Shown piece by piece: positions 8,363-16,975 of a stretch of 64,000 bases of DNA. The stretch spans positions 1-64,000 of the forward strand of contig NZ_RSEJ01000001.1 in NCBI RefSeq assembly GCF_009910675.1, given 5' to 3'. The DNA is from Photobacterium alginatilyticum. Lineage in GTDB: Bacteria > Pseudomonadota > Gammaproteobacteria > Enterobacterales > Vibrionaceae. The translations under genes and the position numbers were made by a program. How positions within the stretch are numbered: the stretch's first letter is position 1; the number at the start of each line of letters is the position of its first letter. The notes beneath the pieces are model-generated. The model searched no databases. It was given only the letters and a program-made list of their open reading frames with translations, and was not told where the DNA came from.

Positions 8363-9648
8363 TGAGATTGACCGGGCTTAATTTCAGCGATATTCCGCAA
8401 CTGGACGTGCCACTGCGTTTTTACCTGACAGCACCGTTTTTTGCGGTGATAGCCTCACTGATGCTGATTTGGCAAGGTGACGCTATCTGGCTGGGTCGTT
8501 GGCTTCCCGCTTCTCTGGCAATTACTCATCTTGTTGCGATTGGCATGATGGCAATGATCATGATTGGGTCGTTGTTTCAAATCATGCCGGTATTGTGTGG
8601 CGCTCCGATTACTATCCCACCTACACCTCTGCTCTTGATGCAGGCTGGGTTGATCTTCGGTACCCTGGCATTAAGCGCCGGTTTCTTCGGCTGGCCAACA
8701 TTTGCTATCAGTTTTGTCTTACTGGCTCTGAGTCTGGGGTATTTCATCACCTCGCTACTGGGAGTGCTGCTCCGAAAAGCTGGCGGGCAGCAGACCAGGG
8801 TTCCTATAATGCTTGCCGGGTTGGCTCTTGCCGTTGTTGTGCTTGCCGGATTATTACTGCTGGCAGGATATCTGTGGGGCTACTTCCCGTTCGCCGGTAA
8901 GAACCTGACCAACTTTCATGCAAGCACGGGCATTTTTGGCTGGGTTTTGTTGTTGATAATGGTGGTCAGCTTTCAGGTGATCCCGATGTTCCATGTTACC
9001 CCTGAGTTCCCAAGGCATTGGCGTATTGCGCTGCCTGCGTTGCTGGTTATCGGTTTGGCCTCTATTGCCCTGTCGACCCTGTTGCAACTTAGCCTGTATT
9101 ACAGCAGTGCCTTGATTGCCGGTGTCGCTATCTTGTATGCCGCTGTCGGGTTGCACCGACTACGACAGCGCAAACGTAAACTGCCGGATACCGTTGTCAG
9201 CTATTGGCAATGGGCGTATGCATGTCTGATTTGTGGCTGTCTGCTGATGATTGCCATGCCCTTGGTCCCAATTCAGCTGCAGGGAAGGGCCGAGGTTTTT
9301 ATTGCGCTTATTATCGGGATGGGCTTTGTTCTTGGGGTGATCCAGGGAATGCTGCTGAAAATTGTTCCGTTTCTGATCACTCTGCACCTTCAGCCTATTG
9401 CCATGGCTAACCCTAGTGCCATGATGCTGCTGCCCGATCACTATAGCCTGATCAGCCGTCAGCAAATGAAGGTTCAGTTCCGCTTATACCAGCTTGGCAT
9501 GGCAAGTGTGCTTGTGTCGCTGCTCTATCCGCCAGTTACGGCAACTATCGGCCTGATGATGCTGCTTAACTGGTTGTGGATTGGCTACAATATCGCTTCT
9601 GCCAGTATTACCTACCGTAATGTGCGCCAGGAGATGATGGCGAGCTAA
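8362..9648 (+). CDS. Polytopic membrane protein, NnrS / haem-copper-oxidase-I-like
   Basis: A 428-residue integral membrane protein with about twelve hydrophobic helices and almost no soluble domain. Conserved-looking histidines occur within helices or their ends (ITHLVAIGM near residue 55, NFHASTG near 188, and MFHVTPEF). This resembles proteins annotated as NnrS-like or as subunit-I-like, where histidines may bind haem. I cannot prove haem binding from the sequence. It is translationally coupled to the DUF2249 gene and shares the NsrR/FNR-like control region, so a role in handling nitric oxide or in redox homeostasis of the membrane is the best inference. Confidence 0.75.
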   Translation: MRLTGLNFSDIPQLDVPLRFYLTAPFFAVIASLMLIWQGDAIWLGRWLPASLAITHLVAIGMMAMIMIGSLFQIMPVLCGAPITIPPTPLLLMQAGLIFGTLALSAGFFGWPTFAISFVLLALSLGYFITSLLGVLLRKAGGQQTRVPIMLAGLALAVVVLAGLLLLAGYLWGYFPFAGKNLTNFHASTGIFGWVLLLIMVVSFQVIPMFHVTPEFPRHWRIALPALLVIGLASIALSTLLQLSLYYSSALIAGVAILYAAVGLHRLRQRKRKLPDTVVSYWQWAYACLICGCLLMIAMPLVPIQLQGRAEVFIALIIGMGFVLGVIQGMLLKIVPFLITLHLQPIAMANPSAMMLLPDHYSLISRQQMKVQFRLYQLGMASVLVSLLYPPVTATIGLMMLLNWLWIGYNIASASITYRNVRQEMMAS

Positions 9649-9697
9649 TACTGAATTAGCCCGCCTGGTTTATCAGGTTGGATATTTAGGTAACCTG

Positions 9698-12412
9698 TTA
9701 GTCGGAAGAAACCAGTATCTGTTCATCTAACAGTTGCTGGATTTCCGATACGCAGCTACCGCACCCTGTTCCTGCCTGCGTAGCGCTACTGATCGCCTCA
9801 ACGGTTGTTAAACTCTGCTCCTTTATCGCCTGGCAGATGGTGTTTTTTCCAACTTGCTTGCAGGCACATACTGTTTTCCCGCCAGCCAACTTCCCTTCAG
9901 CTTGTCCTGACATCAGACTACGTTCTACCGATGAATCAATGGGTTCATCTAATAGGTGGTTGAGCCAGGCGACATCTTGTTGATGTAAGTCTGTGGCGAT
10001 CAGGTAGCAGCTTAACAGGCGTTGCTGCTTGATTTTGGCGTAGCGGTAAGGCCCGTTTCCGGCACCGTTATAGCTGAGCTCTTTGCCATTTTCAGACTGG
10101 CAATAGCGGGCAAGCTGCGGCATTAGTTGCTCTGGGGTCAGAATACTGGCAATGCGATATAAATACCCGTTGCTGACTTTTTGTCGTACCCAGTAGTCAA
10201 ATTCGCTGATGTCATGGGGTGTTGTTAACAGCAATAATGCCTCGCTGCGAAAAGCTTGCGGCGCAACAGAGACCGGAGTGAACTTAAACTCGGGCTGGCC
10301 GGACAGCGAATCGCTATCCGGAGTGATCAGGTTACAGACCTTACCAGCACTGGAGGTGCTGTCATTCCAGTGGATCGGGATAAACAACTCTCCCGGTTTT
10401 ACATCGTTGGTGATATTGACGCGGACGGCGGCTTTTCCATATTCACTGTTAACTGCAGTAATCTGGCTGTCATTGAGCTGATAGCGCTTGGCATCCGTGG
10501 GATGGATGGAGACATAGGGCTCCGGGGTATGTTCGCCTAGTCGTGCCGACAGGCCGGTTCGGGTCATGGTATGCCATTGGTCGCGAATACGACCGGTATT
10601 CAATACCAACGGATAGCCCTTGCTGGTATGGCTTGCGGGTGGTTGGTAACGGACTGCAACAAACCGGGCTTTACCTGTAGGGGTTGCAAACACGCCGTCG
10701 GTAAAGAGGCGCTTGTGCGGAAGGTGTTGCGGCTGCTCTTGACTATCATGATGACGTTCACTCTTGTCTGCGACGGGCCACTGTTGCGGACTGAGCTGGT
10801 GGTATTGTGCTGGCGTTAAGTCAGACAGTCCGGTGAGGTTGAGGGGGCGCCGAGCGGAACCATGATTTCCCAGCCCGGTCATCTCGCTGTATTCCTGAAA
10901 AATATCGGCCTCGTGCTGATAGCTGAAGGCATGGCCAAAGCCCATTTTTCTGGCAACCTCGCTGATGATCCACCAGTCGGCCTTGCCTTCTCCGGGCGTT
11001 GGCAAGAGCCTGCGCTGGCGGGATATACGTCGCTCCGAGTTGGTAACCGTGCCGGATTTCTCACTCCATCCCTGCGCGGGAAGCAGGACATTGGCGTGGC
11101 GGGTAGTATCAGTATCGGCAATACAGTCCGACACCACCACCAGCTGACATTTCTCCAGTGCCCGGTTGATTTTGTTGCTATCGGGCAGGCTAACGGCGGG
11201 GTTGGTGGCCATTACCCAGACAGCTTTGATTTTGCCGCTGTCGATGGCATCAAACATATCGATAGCTTTCATGCCCGGTGAATTTGACAAGGTGTCGGTT
11301 TGCCAGAATTCACTGATCAGCCGGTGCTGGGCCTCGTTGCCAAACTCCATGTGGGCAGCCAGCGTGTTGGCCAGCCCGCCGACTTCTCGTCCGCCCATGG
11401 CATTGGGTTGTCCGGTGACCGAAAAAGGGCCACAGCCGGGTTTACCAATTCGTCCTGTTGCCAGGTGACAGTTGAGCAGGCTATTGACTTTATCAGTGCC
11501 GTGCGTTGACTGGTTAACCCCTTGAGAATAGACAGTGACGACCTTTTCAGTCTTGCTAAAGAGCTGGTAGAAATCGGTGAGCTGCTGCGGTGATAATCCG
11601 GTAACACATGATAGCTTATTATTGTCCTCCGTATCTTGGCGGGCACTGGCTAAAGCGAGCTCAAAGTCTTCGGTATGTGCAGCGATATAGTCAGGGGCAA
11701 GTTGTCCCTGCTCGGCGAGATAGGCGAGTAGGCCGTTGAATAGGGCGACATCGCTGCCCGGCTGAATTGCAAGGTGAAGATCGGCGATTTCGCAACTGCT
11801 GGTGGCGCGGGGATCAATAACAACGACTTTCAGATCCGGCCGATCGGCCTTGGCTGCTTTGATCCGCTGAAACAGTACCGGATGACACCAGGCGAGGTTG
11901 GATCCGGTCAGAATGATCAGATCTGCCATTTCCAGATCCTGATAACAGCCGGGAACGCAGTCAGCACCGAAAGCCCGTTTGTGTCCCGCCACACTCGATG
12001 ACATGCAGAGGCGCGAATTAGTGTCGATGTTGCTGCTGCCGATAAAGCCCTTCATAAGTTTGTTGGCAACATAGTAATCTTCGGTCAGCAGCTGACCGGA
12101 GGCATAGAAAGCCACGGCATCGGGACCATATTCGCCGATGATTGAGTTAAATTGTTCGGCAACATAGTCCAGAGCCTGATCCCAGTCACAGTCCTCGCCG
12201 TTAATTGACGGGCTCAGCAAGCGTCCCTGGTGGGTGACAGTCTCACCCAGTGCCAGCCCTTTTGAGCAAAGACGACCGTAATTAGCCGGGTGCTCGGCAT
12301 CCCCGCGGATCTCCAGTCGCCCGTCAGATGTCGGTTTCGCTTCTATACCACAGCCTACGCCACAGTATGCGCAGGTGCTCTTTATCCATCCATTGCTATT
12401 TGTTATGCCCAA
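9698..12412 (-). CDS. nasA: Assimilatory nitrate reductase catalytic subunit
   Basis: A cytoplasmic Mo-bisMGD enzyme reducing nitrate to nitrite (904 residues). The N-terminal [4Fe-4S] ligands are Cys14, Cys17, Cys21 and Cys49 (CAYCGVGC and GRLCSKG). The molybdopterin oxidoreductase core follows, then the dinucleotide-binding domain (VLNTGRIRDQWHTMTRTG) and a C-terminal BFD-like [2Fe-2S] domain (VCACKQ and GTGCGSC). No Tat signal is present, as expected for the assimilatory type. Translation appears to begin at a TTG, because AGGAGG lies six bases upstream and no in-frame ATG fits. A sigma-54 promoter candidate sits about 65 bases upstream. No separate electron-transfer subunit is encoded next to it. 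Confidence 0.95.
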   Translation of the reverse strand: MGITNSNGWIKSTCAYCGVGCGIEAKPTSDGRLEIRGDAEHPANYGRLCSKGLALGETVTHQGRLLSPSINGEDCDWDQALDYVAEQFNSIIGEYGPDAVAFYASGQLLTEDYYVANKLMKGFIGSSNIDTNSRLCMSSSVAGHKRAFGADCVPGCYQDLEMADLIILTGSNLAWCHPVLFQRIKAAKADRPDLKVVVIDPRATSSCEIADLHLAIQPGSDVALFNGLLAYLAEQGQLAPDYIAAHTEDFELALASARQDTEDNNKLSCVTGLSPQQLTDFYQLFSKTEKVVTVYSQGVNQSTHGTDKVNSLLNCHLATGRIGKPGCGPFSVTGQPNAMGGREVGGLANTLAAHMEFGNEAQHRLISEFWQTDTLSNSPGMKAIDMFDAIDSGKIKAVWVMATNPAVSLPDSNKINRALEKCQLVVVSDCIADTDTTRHANVLLPAQGWSEKSGTVTNSERRISRQRRLLPTPGEGKADWWIISEVARKMGFGHAFSYQHEADIFQEYSEMTGLGNHGSARRPLNLTGLSDLTPAQYHQLSPQQWPVADKSERHHDSQEQPQHLPHKRLFTDGVFATPTGKARFVAVRYQPPASHTSKGYPLVLNTGRIRDQWHTMTRTGLSARLGEHTPEPYVSIHPTDAKRYQLNDSQITAVNSEYGKAAVRVNITNDVKPGELFIPIHWNDSTSSAGKVCNLITPDSDSLSGQPEFKFTPVSVAPQAFRSEALLLLTTPHDISEFDYWVRQKVSNGYLYRIASILTPEQLMPQLARYCQSENGKELSYNGAGNGPYRYAKIKQQRLLSCYLIATDLHQQDVAWLNHLLDEPIDSSVERSLMSGQAEGKLAGGKTVCACKQVGKNTICQAIKEQSLTTVEAISSATQAGTGCGSCVSEIQQLLDEQILVSSD

Positions 12413-12477
12413 AGCATCCCTCCTGAGCTCAATAAGCTTTCGTTATCTCAATCCTTTCATCATCTATGTATCGTTAC

Positions 12478-12493
12478 AGCAATAACCAAGCCA
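12478..12493 (-). promoter_or_regulatory. Sigma-54 promoter of nasA
   Basis: On the minus strand the sequence TGGCTTGGTTATTGCT has the GG and GC dinucleotides 12 bases apart and matches TGGCacgnnnnTTGCT. It would start transcription about 55 bases before the TTG start of nasA. Confidence 0.6.
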
Positions 12494-12578
12494 GCTTCGT
12501 CGCTATAGAAGAAAAAGAGGGAATACAAAGTGTGAACTGACTAAAATAGGCTCTCCCAATGGAATATTTCCCTATGCG

Positions 12579-12594
12579 TACCACTAAAGTGGTA
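12579..12594. promoter_or_regulatory. Candidate NarL/NarP 7-2-7 site
   Basis: TACCACTAAAGTGGTA is an inverted repeat of two heptamers (TACCACT and AGTGGTA) separated by AA. This is the 7-2-7 geometry used by NarP and NarL, and each heptamer differs from TACYYMT at one position. It lies between the divergent nasA and cobA promoters. Confidence 0.5.
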
Positions 12595-12634
12595 GTTTGG
12601 CTGGTGTTTGATATCGGAAATTTAATATCAGTGA

Positions 12635-12671
12635 TGCATTATTCTGGTGTGTAGTGCACTAAATATGTGCG
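12635..12671. promoter_or_regulatory. Two tandem NtrC-like enhancer sites
   Basis: TGCACT-AAATA-TGTGCG (12655-12671) matches the NtrC consensus TGCACC-N5-GGTGCA at 9 of 12 positions. TGCATT-ATTCT-GGTGTG (12635-12651) matches at 8 of 12. Their centres are 20 bases apart, about two helical turns, and about 130 bases upstream of the cobA sigma-54 promoter, the usual enhancer layout. Either could also serve nasA. Confidence 0.5.
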
Positions 12672-12782
12672 AAGCATTGGCAACTAAGCTATGTACTGTC
12701 GGAGCAATAGATGAGGAAATAAATAAAGTTTTATTTCTAAATCATATAAATACAGTTTTTTGTTACATGGTTTGCACGGTAG

Positions 12783-12798
12783 TGGCACCGTCCTTGCT
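12783..12798 (+). promoter_or_regulatory. Sigma-54 promoter of cobA-nirBD
   Basis: TGGCACCGTCCTTGCT is an almost perfect -24/-12 promoter (TGGCAC-N5-TTGCT, GG to GC spacing of 12). The predicted start lies about 45 bases upstream of the cobA ATG. Confidence 0.75.
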
Positions 12799-12852
12799 CT
12801 GACGAGTACAGAGCAAATAAAGACGTACACGGAAGGTACGTAAGGATGAGAA

Positions 12853-13701
12853 ATGTCACTAATTCCAAAGATTGCAAACAAGACGACAGAGGTTGTCAGC
12901 TTCACGTCTGTCGCTGTTAATGAGCCAAGGCAATCTGGCCGTGTGAGCTTGGTGGGAGCCGGCCCCGGCGATCCTGATTTACTGACCGTCAAGGCATTGC
13001 GGGTGATCCAGCAGGCTGACGTGATTGTCTATGATCGCTTGGTGAGCAAAGAAATCTGCCAGCTTTTCCCTCCATCAACCCCAACGATTTATGTCGGCAA
13101 GGCGAAAGACCATCACAGCGTGCCTCAGCAGGATATAAATGATCTCCTGATCATCAAGGCCAAACAAGGGTTGAATATCTGTCGCCTGAAAGGCGGCGAC
13201 GCTTTTGTGTTTGGTCGCGGTGGCGAAGAAATGCTGGAGCTTAGAGAGCAGGGAATCAAGGTCGACTTGGTACCCGGGATCACTGCGGCAGCCGGTTGTA
13301 CAAGCTATGCCGGGATCCCGCTTACCCATCGCGGACTCTCGCAGGGCTGCACCTTTGTCACGGCACATGCCGAAAAAGATCTTCAAATCTGCTGGCAGTC
13401 GCTGGCCCAGCTTGATCACACCTTAGTGTTTTATATGGGGCTCTCTAAAGCCGACATGATAGCCAGCAGCCTGACTCAGGCTGGATTGTGCGCCCATACC
13501 CCTGTGGCGCTGATCGAAAATGGTTGTTGTCCGCAGCAACGGGTGATCCGTGGCGAGCTGCATCAGCTAGCCGACTTGGTTACTCGGGAGCAAGTGAAGT
13601 CACCCGCATTGATTGTCGTTGGCAAGGTGGTGGCCCTGGCTGAACAGTTGCAATGGTTTGCCGAAATGGCCAGCCAGCAGGCGAGCAGATTGTCCGCGTA
13701 A
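12853..13701 (+). CDS. cobA: Uroporphyrinogen-III C-methyltransferase
   Basis: A SAM-dependent enzyme making precorrin-2, the siroheme precursor (282 residues, single-domain SUMT). Signatures are VSLVGAGPGDPDLLTVKAL near the N-terminus, YVGKAKDHHSVPQ, CRLKGGDAFVFGRGGEE and VPGITAAAG. The CysG-type dehydrogenase/ferrochelatase half is absent. It is the first gene of the nirB-nirD unit and would supply siroheme for nitrite reductase. The start is supported by AAGGATGAG just upstream. The first 30 residues are a family-typical extension before the catalytic domain. Confidence 0.95.
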   Translation: MSLIPKIANKTTEVVSFTSVAVNEPRQSGRVSLVGAGPGDPDLLTVKALRVIQQADVIVYDRLVSKEICQLFPPSTPTIYVGKAKDHHSVPQQDINDLLIIKAKQGLNICRLKGGDAFVFGRGGEEMLELREQGIKVDLVPGITAAAGCTSYAGIPLTHRGLSQGCTFVTAHAEKDLQICWQSLAQLDHTLVFYMGLSKADMIASSLTQAGLCAHTPVALIENGCCPQQRVIRGELHQLADLVTREQVKSPALIVVGKVVALAEQLQWFAEMASQQASRLSA

Positions 13702-13745
13702 TAAATATTGTCGGTTTACAGAATTAGAAACAGTGAGGAAGTTAT

Positions 13746-16295
13746 ATGAGTAAGCAGCGTGTTGTGGTGGTTGGCAACGGAATGGTTGGCCACAAGTTTA
13801 TCGATGATTTGGTGCAGCGAGACAACAACGAACAGTTTGAAGTGATTACTTTTTCCGAGGAGCCGAGGCTCGCCTATGACCGGGTTCAGCTCAGCAAGTA
13901 CTTTTCCGGGACAACGGCGCAAGAGTTGGCACTGACCGATGAAAATTACTATCAGGAGTGCGGGGTCAATTATGTTCTTAATGAAAAAGTGACAGCCATT
14001 GATAGCGAGCAACGCCAGGTGATCACCGCCTCTGGCAGGGTGGAGAGCTATGACAAGCTGGTACTGGCGACTGGATCCTATCCGTTTGTTCCGCCTATCC
14101 CGGGCAATGACCAGCCGTACTGCCATGTTTACCGGACCATCGAGGATTTGGAGGCGATTGAAACCTCTGGCCGCCAGAGTGAGGTAGGCGTAGTTGTCGG
14201 AGGCGGGCTGCTGGGGTTAGAGGCCGCCAATGCCCTGCAGTGTATGGGATTGAAAACCCATGTGGTTGAGTTCGCGCCGAGGTTGATGGCGGTTCAGCTC
14301 GATGCTGGTGGTGGTAAGCTGCTCGAGCGAAAAATCACTGAGCTGGGTGTTGAGGTACACACCGAAAAAGCCACTACGGAAATCGTTGCCGGTGAAACCT
14401 GCCGCTACCGAATGAATTTTGCCGATGGTAGTTTTCTCGAAACGGACATGATTGTGTTTTCGGCTGGGATCCGGCCACAGGACGAACTGGCACGACAGAG
14501 TGGACTGGCGCTCGGTGAGCGAGGTGGCATCGTTATTGATGACAGCTGTCAGACCAGCGTGACAGATATCTATGCCATCGGTGAGTGTGCACTGTGGCAG
14601 GGACAGATTTTTGGTCTGGTGGCACCGGGCTACCAGATGGCGAAGGTTGTCGCCTCGCAGTTGTGTGAGAAACCGGGGAGTGAAGTTCAGAATGCGTTTA
14701 CCGGTGCCGATATGAGCACCAAGCTGAAATTGCTGGGCGTGGATGTAGCCAGTATTGGCGACGCCCACGGTAATACGCCGGGCGCGCAGTCGTATACCTT
14801 TAATGATGAGATTGAGCAGGTCTATAAGCGGCTGATTGTGTCTCAGGACGGTAAGAAGATCCTTGGGGCTGTATTGGTCGGGGATGTTGAGGCATACAGT
14901 AGCTTGCTGCAGATGAAGCTCAATGATATGCCGTTGCCGGAAAATCCTGCCGTACTGCTATTGCCTGCGATAGGCGATGAAGAGAGTACTGCTATGGGCG
15001 TGGAGGCCTTGCCAGACAGTGCCCAGATTTGCTCCTGCTTTGATGTCACCAAGGCCGATATCAAACAGGCTGTGGCTGCCGGATGTACTGATATGGCCAG
15101 CCTGAAAGGGAGTACTAAGGCATCGACAGGGTGTGGCGGTTGTTCGGCCCTGGCCAAGCAGGTGCTTGATGCCGAGCTGGCAAGCCTCGGCTTCGAGATC
15201 AATAACCATCTTTGTGAACACTTTGCCTACTCGCGTCAGGAACTGGCCGATATTGTCCGGGTCAAGCAGATCAAAACCTTTGATCAGTTATTGGATGACT
15301 ATGGGCAGGGCCTGGGCTGTGATGTGTGCAAACCCACAGTGGGCTCTATTCTGGCCTCATTCTGGAACGACTATGTGCTGGATGAGCAGCATATCGGCCT
15401 GCAGGACACCAATGATATTTTCCTCGGCAATATGCAAAAAGACGGCACCTATTCGGTGGTTCCTCGGGTCGCTGGCGGGGAAATCACCCCGGATAAACTT
15501 ATCGTGCTCGGCGAGGTGGCCAAAGAGTTCGACTTGTACACCAAGATCACCGGTGGTCAGCGAGTGGATTTGTTTGGGGCGCAATTACATGAATTACCGC
15601 TAATTTGGCAAAAGCTTATTGATGCCGGTTTTGAAACCGGCCATGCCTACGGTAAATCGCTGCGAACGGTCAAGTCATGTGTCGGGAGTACCTGGTGCCG
15701 ATACGGTGTGAAGGACAGCGTCGGCTTTGCGATAGATCTGGAGGACCGTTACAAGGGATTGCGTGCGCCCCACAAATTCAAGTTTGCGGTATCGGGTTGT
15801 ACTCGTGAGTGCGCAGAGGCGCAGTCTAAAGACATCGGCGTGATTGCGACAGAGAATGGCTGGAACCTCTATGTGTGCGGAAATGGCGGTATGCGTCCGC
15901 GCCATGCTGATTTGTTTGCGGCTGATCTGGATGACAAAACGCTGGTGACCTATATTGACCGTATTTTGATGTTCTATATCCGGACGGCAGATCGCCTCCA
16001 GCGTACCTCGGTATGGCTTGAAAACCTCGAGGGAGGTCTGGACTACCTGCAGCAGGTTGTGATTGAAGATAAGCTAGGCATTGTTGCGGAGCTGGAGCGC
16101 GAAATGGCGTATAACCTCAGCCAGTACCAGTGTGAGTGGAAGACAACACTGGATTCTCCGGAGAAACTGAAGCGCTTCCAGCATTTTGTTAATAGCGAGG
16201 CAACAGATAACAAGCTCAGCTACGTCACCGAGAGAGGGCAGCGCCGGCCGAGGAACAAATTTGAGCAGCTTGAAATTGTCGATGTAACCGAATAG
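13746..16295 (+). CDS. nirB: NADH-dependent nitrite reductase large subunit
   Basis: A cytoplasmic enzyme reducing nitrite to ammonium with NADH, FAD, siroheme and iron-sulfur clusters (849 residues). The order is: FAD/NAD domain starting VVVVGNGMVGHKF and including the Rossmann motif VVGGGLLGLEAANAL; a BFD-like [2Fe-2S] domain (CSCFDVTKAD and STGCGGC); nitrite/sulfite reductase ferredoxin-like half; and the siroheme/[4Fe-4S] domain with CVGSTWCRYG and SGCTRECAEAQ. It is full length for the family. It lies 44 bases after cobA and 12 bases before nirD. Transcription is probably from the sigma-54 promoter ahead of cobA. Confidence 0.97.
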   Translation: MSKQRVVVVGNGMVGHKFIDDLVQRDNNEQFEVITFSEEPRLAYDRVQLSKYFSGTTAQELALTDENYYQECGVNYVLNEKVTAIDSEQRQVITASGRVESYDKLVLATGSYPFVPPIPGNDQPYCHVYRTIEDLEAIETSGRQSEVGVVVGGGLLGLEAANALQCMGLKTHVVEFAPRLMAVQLDAGGGKLLERKITELGVEVHTEKATTEIVAGETCRYRMNFADGSFLETDMIVFSAGIRPQDELARQSGLALGERGGIVIDDSCQTSVTDIYAIGECALWQGQIFGLVAPGYQMAKVVASQLCEKPGSEVQNAFTGADMSTKLKLLGVDVASIGDAHGNTPGAQSYTFNDEIEQVYKRLIVSQDGKKILGAVLVGDVEAYSSLLQMKLNDMPLPENPAVLLLPAIGDEESTAMGVEALPDSAQICSCFDVTKADIKQAVAAGCTDMASLKGSTKASTGCGGCSALAKQVLDAELASLGFEINNHLCEHFAYSRQELADIVRVKQIKTFDQLLDDYGQGLGCDVCKPTVGSILASFWNDYVLDEQHIGLQDTNDIFLGNMQKDGTYSVVPRVAGGEITPDKLIVLGEVAKEFDLYTKITGGQRVDLFGAQLHELPLIWQKLIDAGFETGHAYGKSLRTVKSCVGSTWCRYGVKDSVGFAIDLEDRYKGLRAPHKFKFAVSGCTRECAEAQSKDIGVIATENGWNLYVCGNGGMRPRHADLFAADLDDKTLVTYIDRILMFYIRTADRLQRTSVWLENLEGGLDYLQQVVIEDKLGIVAELEREMAYNLSQYQCEWKTTLDSPEKLKRFQHFVNSEATDNKLSYVTERGQRRPRNKFEQLEIVDVTE

Positions 16296-16307
16296 GAGCA
16301 GGTAATC

Positions 16308-16679
16308 ATGGAACAGGTAATGAAAGAGCCGGTAACTCAAGAGCCGATACTAGAAGAGAAGTGGCAAACTATCTGTAAACACAGTGATCTGGTGAAAAAT
16401 ACTGGTGTGTGTGCCTTGGTGGATGACGAGCAGGTAGCCATTTTTTATTGTGGCCGCAGCCAGTCAGTTTATGCCTTGTCAAATTACGATCCTATCGGTG
16501 AGGCGAATGTGATGTCGAGAGGGATCATCGGCTCTGTAGAAGGGGAGGTGGTTGTGGCTTCACCGCTATACAAGCAGCATTTTAGCTTAACGACTGGCGA
16601 GTGCCTTGAAGATCCGGACTATAGCCTGAAGACGTATCCGGTTCGAGTTGCTCAAGGTGATATTCAGCTACGCATTTAA
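16308..16679 (+). CDS. nirD: Nitrite reductase small subunit
   Basis: A 123-residue Rieske-fold subunit of the NADH nitrite reductase. The core contains DDEQVAIFYCG, YALSNYDPIGEANVMSRGI and SPLYKQHFSLTTGECLEDP. As usual for NirD, the paired CxH motifs of true Rieske proteins are not present, so it probably binds no cluster. It has a strong ribosome site (AGGAG) and lies immediately after nirB, with a terminator just downstream. Confidence 0.95.
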   Translation: MEQVMKEPVTQEPILEEKWQTICKHSDLVKNTGVCALVDDEQVAIFYCGRSQSVYALSNYDPIGEANVMSRGIIGSVEGEVVVASPLYKQHFSLTTGECLEDPDYSLKTYPVRVAQGDIQLRI

Positions 16680-16704
16680 TGGGTGTTTTACGTAAAATAA
16701 ATGG

Positions 16705-16730
16705 AAATGGAGCCTGATGGCTCCATTTTT
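16705..16730 (+). terminator. Terminator after nirD
   Basis: The perfect ten-base stem AAATGGAGCC/GGCTCCATTT with a TGAT loop is followed by T residues. It ends the cobA-nirB-nirD unit, consistent with a separate promoter for the transporter. Confidence 0.85.
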
Positions 16731-16822
16731 ACGATTATATGGCCTGCTGGTTTTATTTTTATTGGGTTGCAGCCAGGCAAGAAAGCAATAACCATATTTA
16801 AAAATGGGTTTTATAACGTGAG

Positions 16823-16842
16823 ATGGTGCAGGCATGCACCAT
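16823..16842. promoter_or_regulatory. Palindrome upstream of the nitrate transporter
   Basis: ATGGTGCA-GGCA-TGCACCAT is a perfect eight-base inverted repeat, 80-100 bases upstream of a sigma-54 promoter. It contains both NtrC-type half-sites (GGTGCA and TGCACC), but in the opposite order and spacing to the classical site. It may be an activator-binding site; its identity is uncertain. Confidence 0.5.
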
Positions 16843-16923
16843 TAACAGGAAGGGAATGTGTCTAAAGTGATATTTTATTAAATGTTGTTTCTTATTTTAT
16901 TGATTTTAAAGGTTTAATTTATC

Positions 16924-16939
16924 TGGCATGATAACTGCA
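16924..16939 (+). promoter_or_regulatory. Sigma-54 promoter of the nitrate transporter
   Basis: TGGCATGATAACTGCA matches TGGCAcGnnnntTGCA with the correct 12-base spacing between GG and GC. The predicted start is about 25 bases before the transporter ATG. Confidence 0.6.
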
Positions 16940-16975
16940 AATAACTTACCAGAGAGTCAATAAAGGAATTGAATA

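Noticed and set aside
12413..12420. ATG close to the nasA start as the true start codon
   Set aside because: That ATG is out of frame and soon meets a stop; the in-frame TTG has the properly spaced AGGAGG.
14217..14768. Antisense 183-codon frame inside nirB
   Set aside because: It is opposite a clear conserved enzyme gene and follows its codon structure; no promoter or ribosome site.
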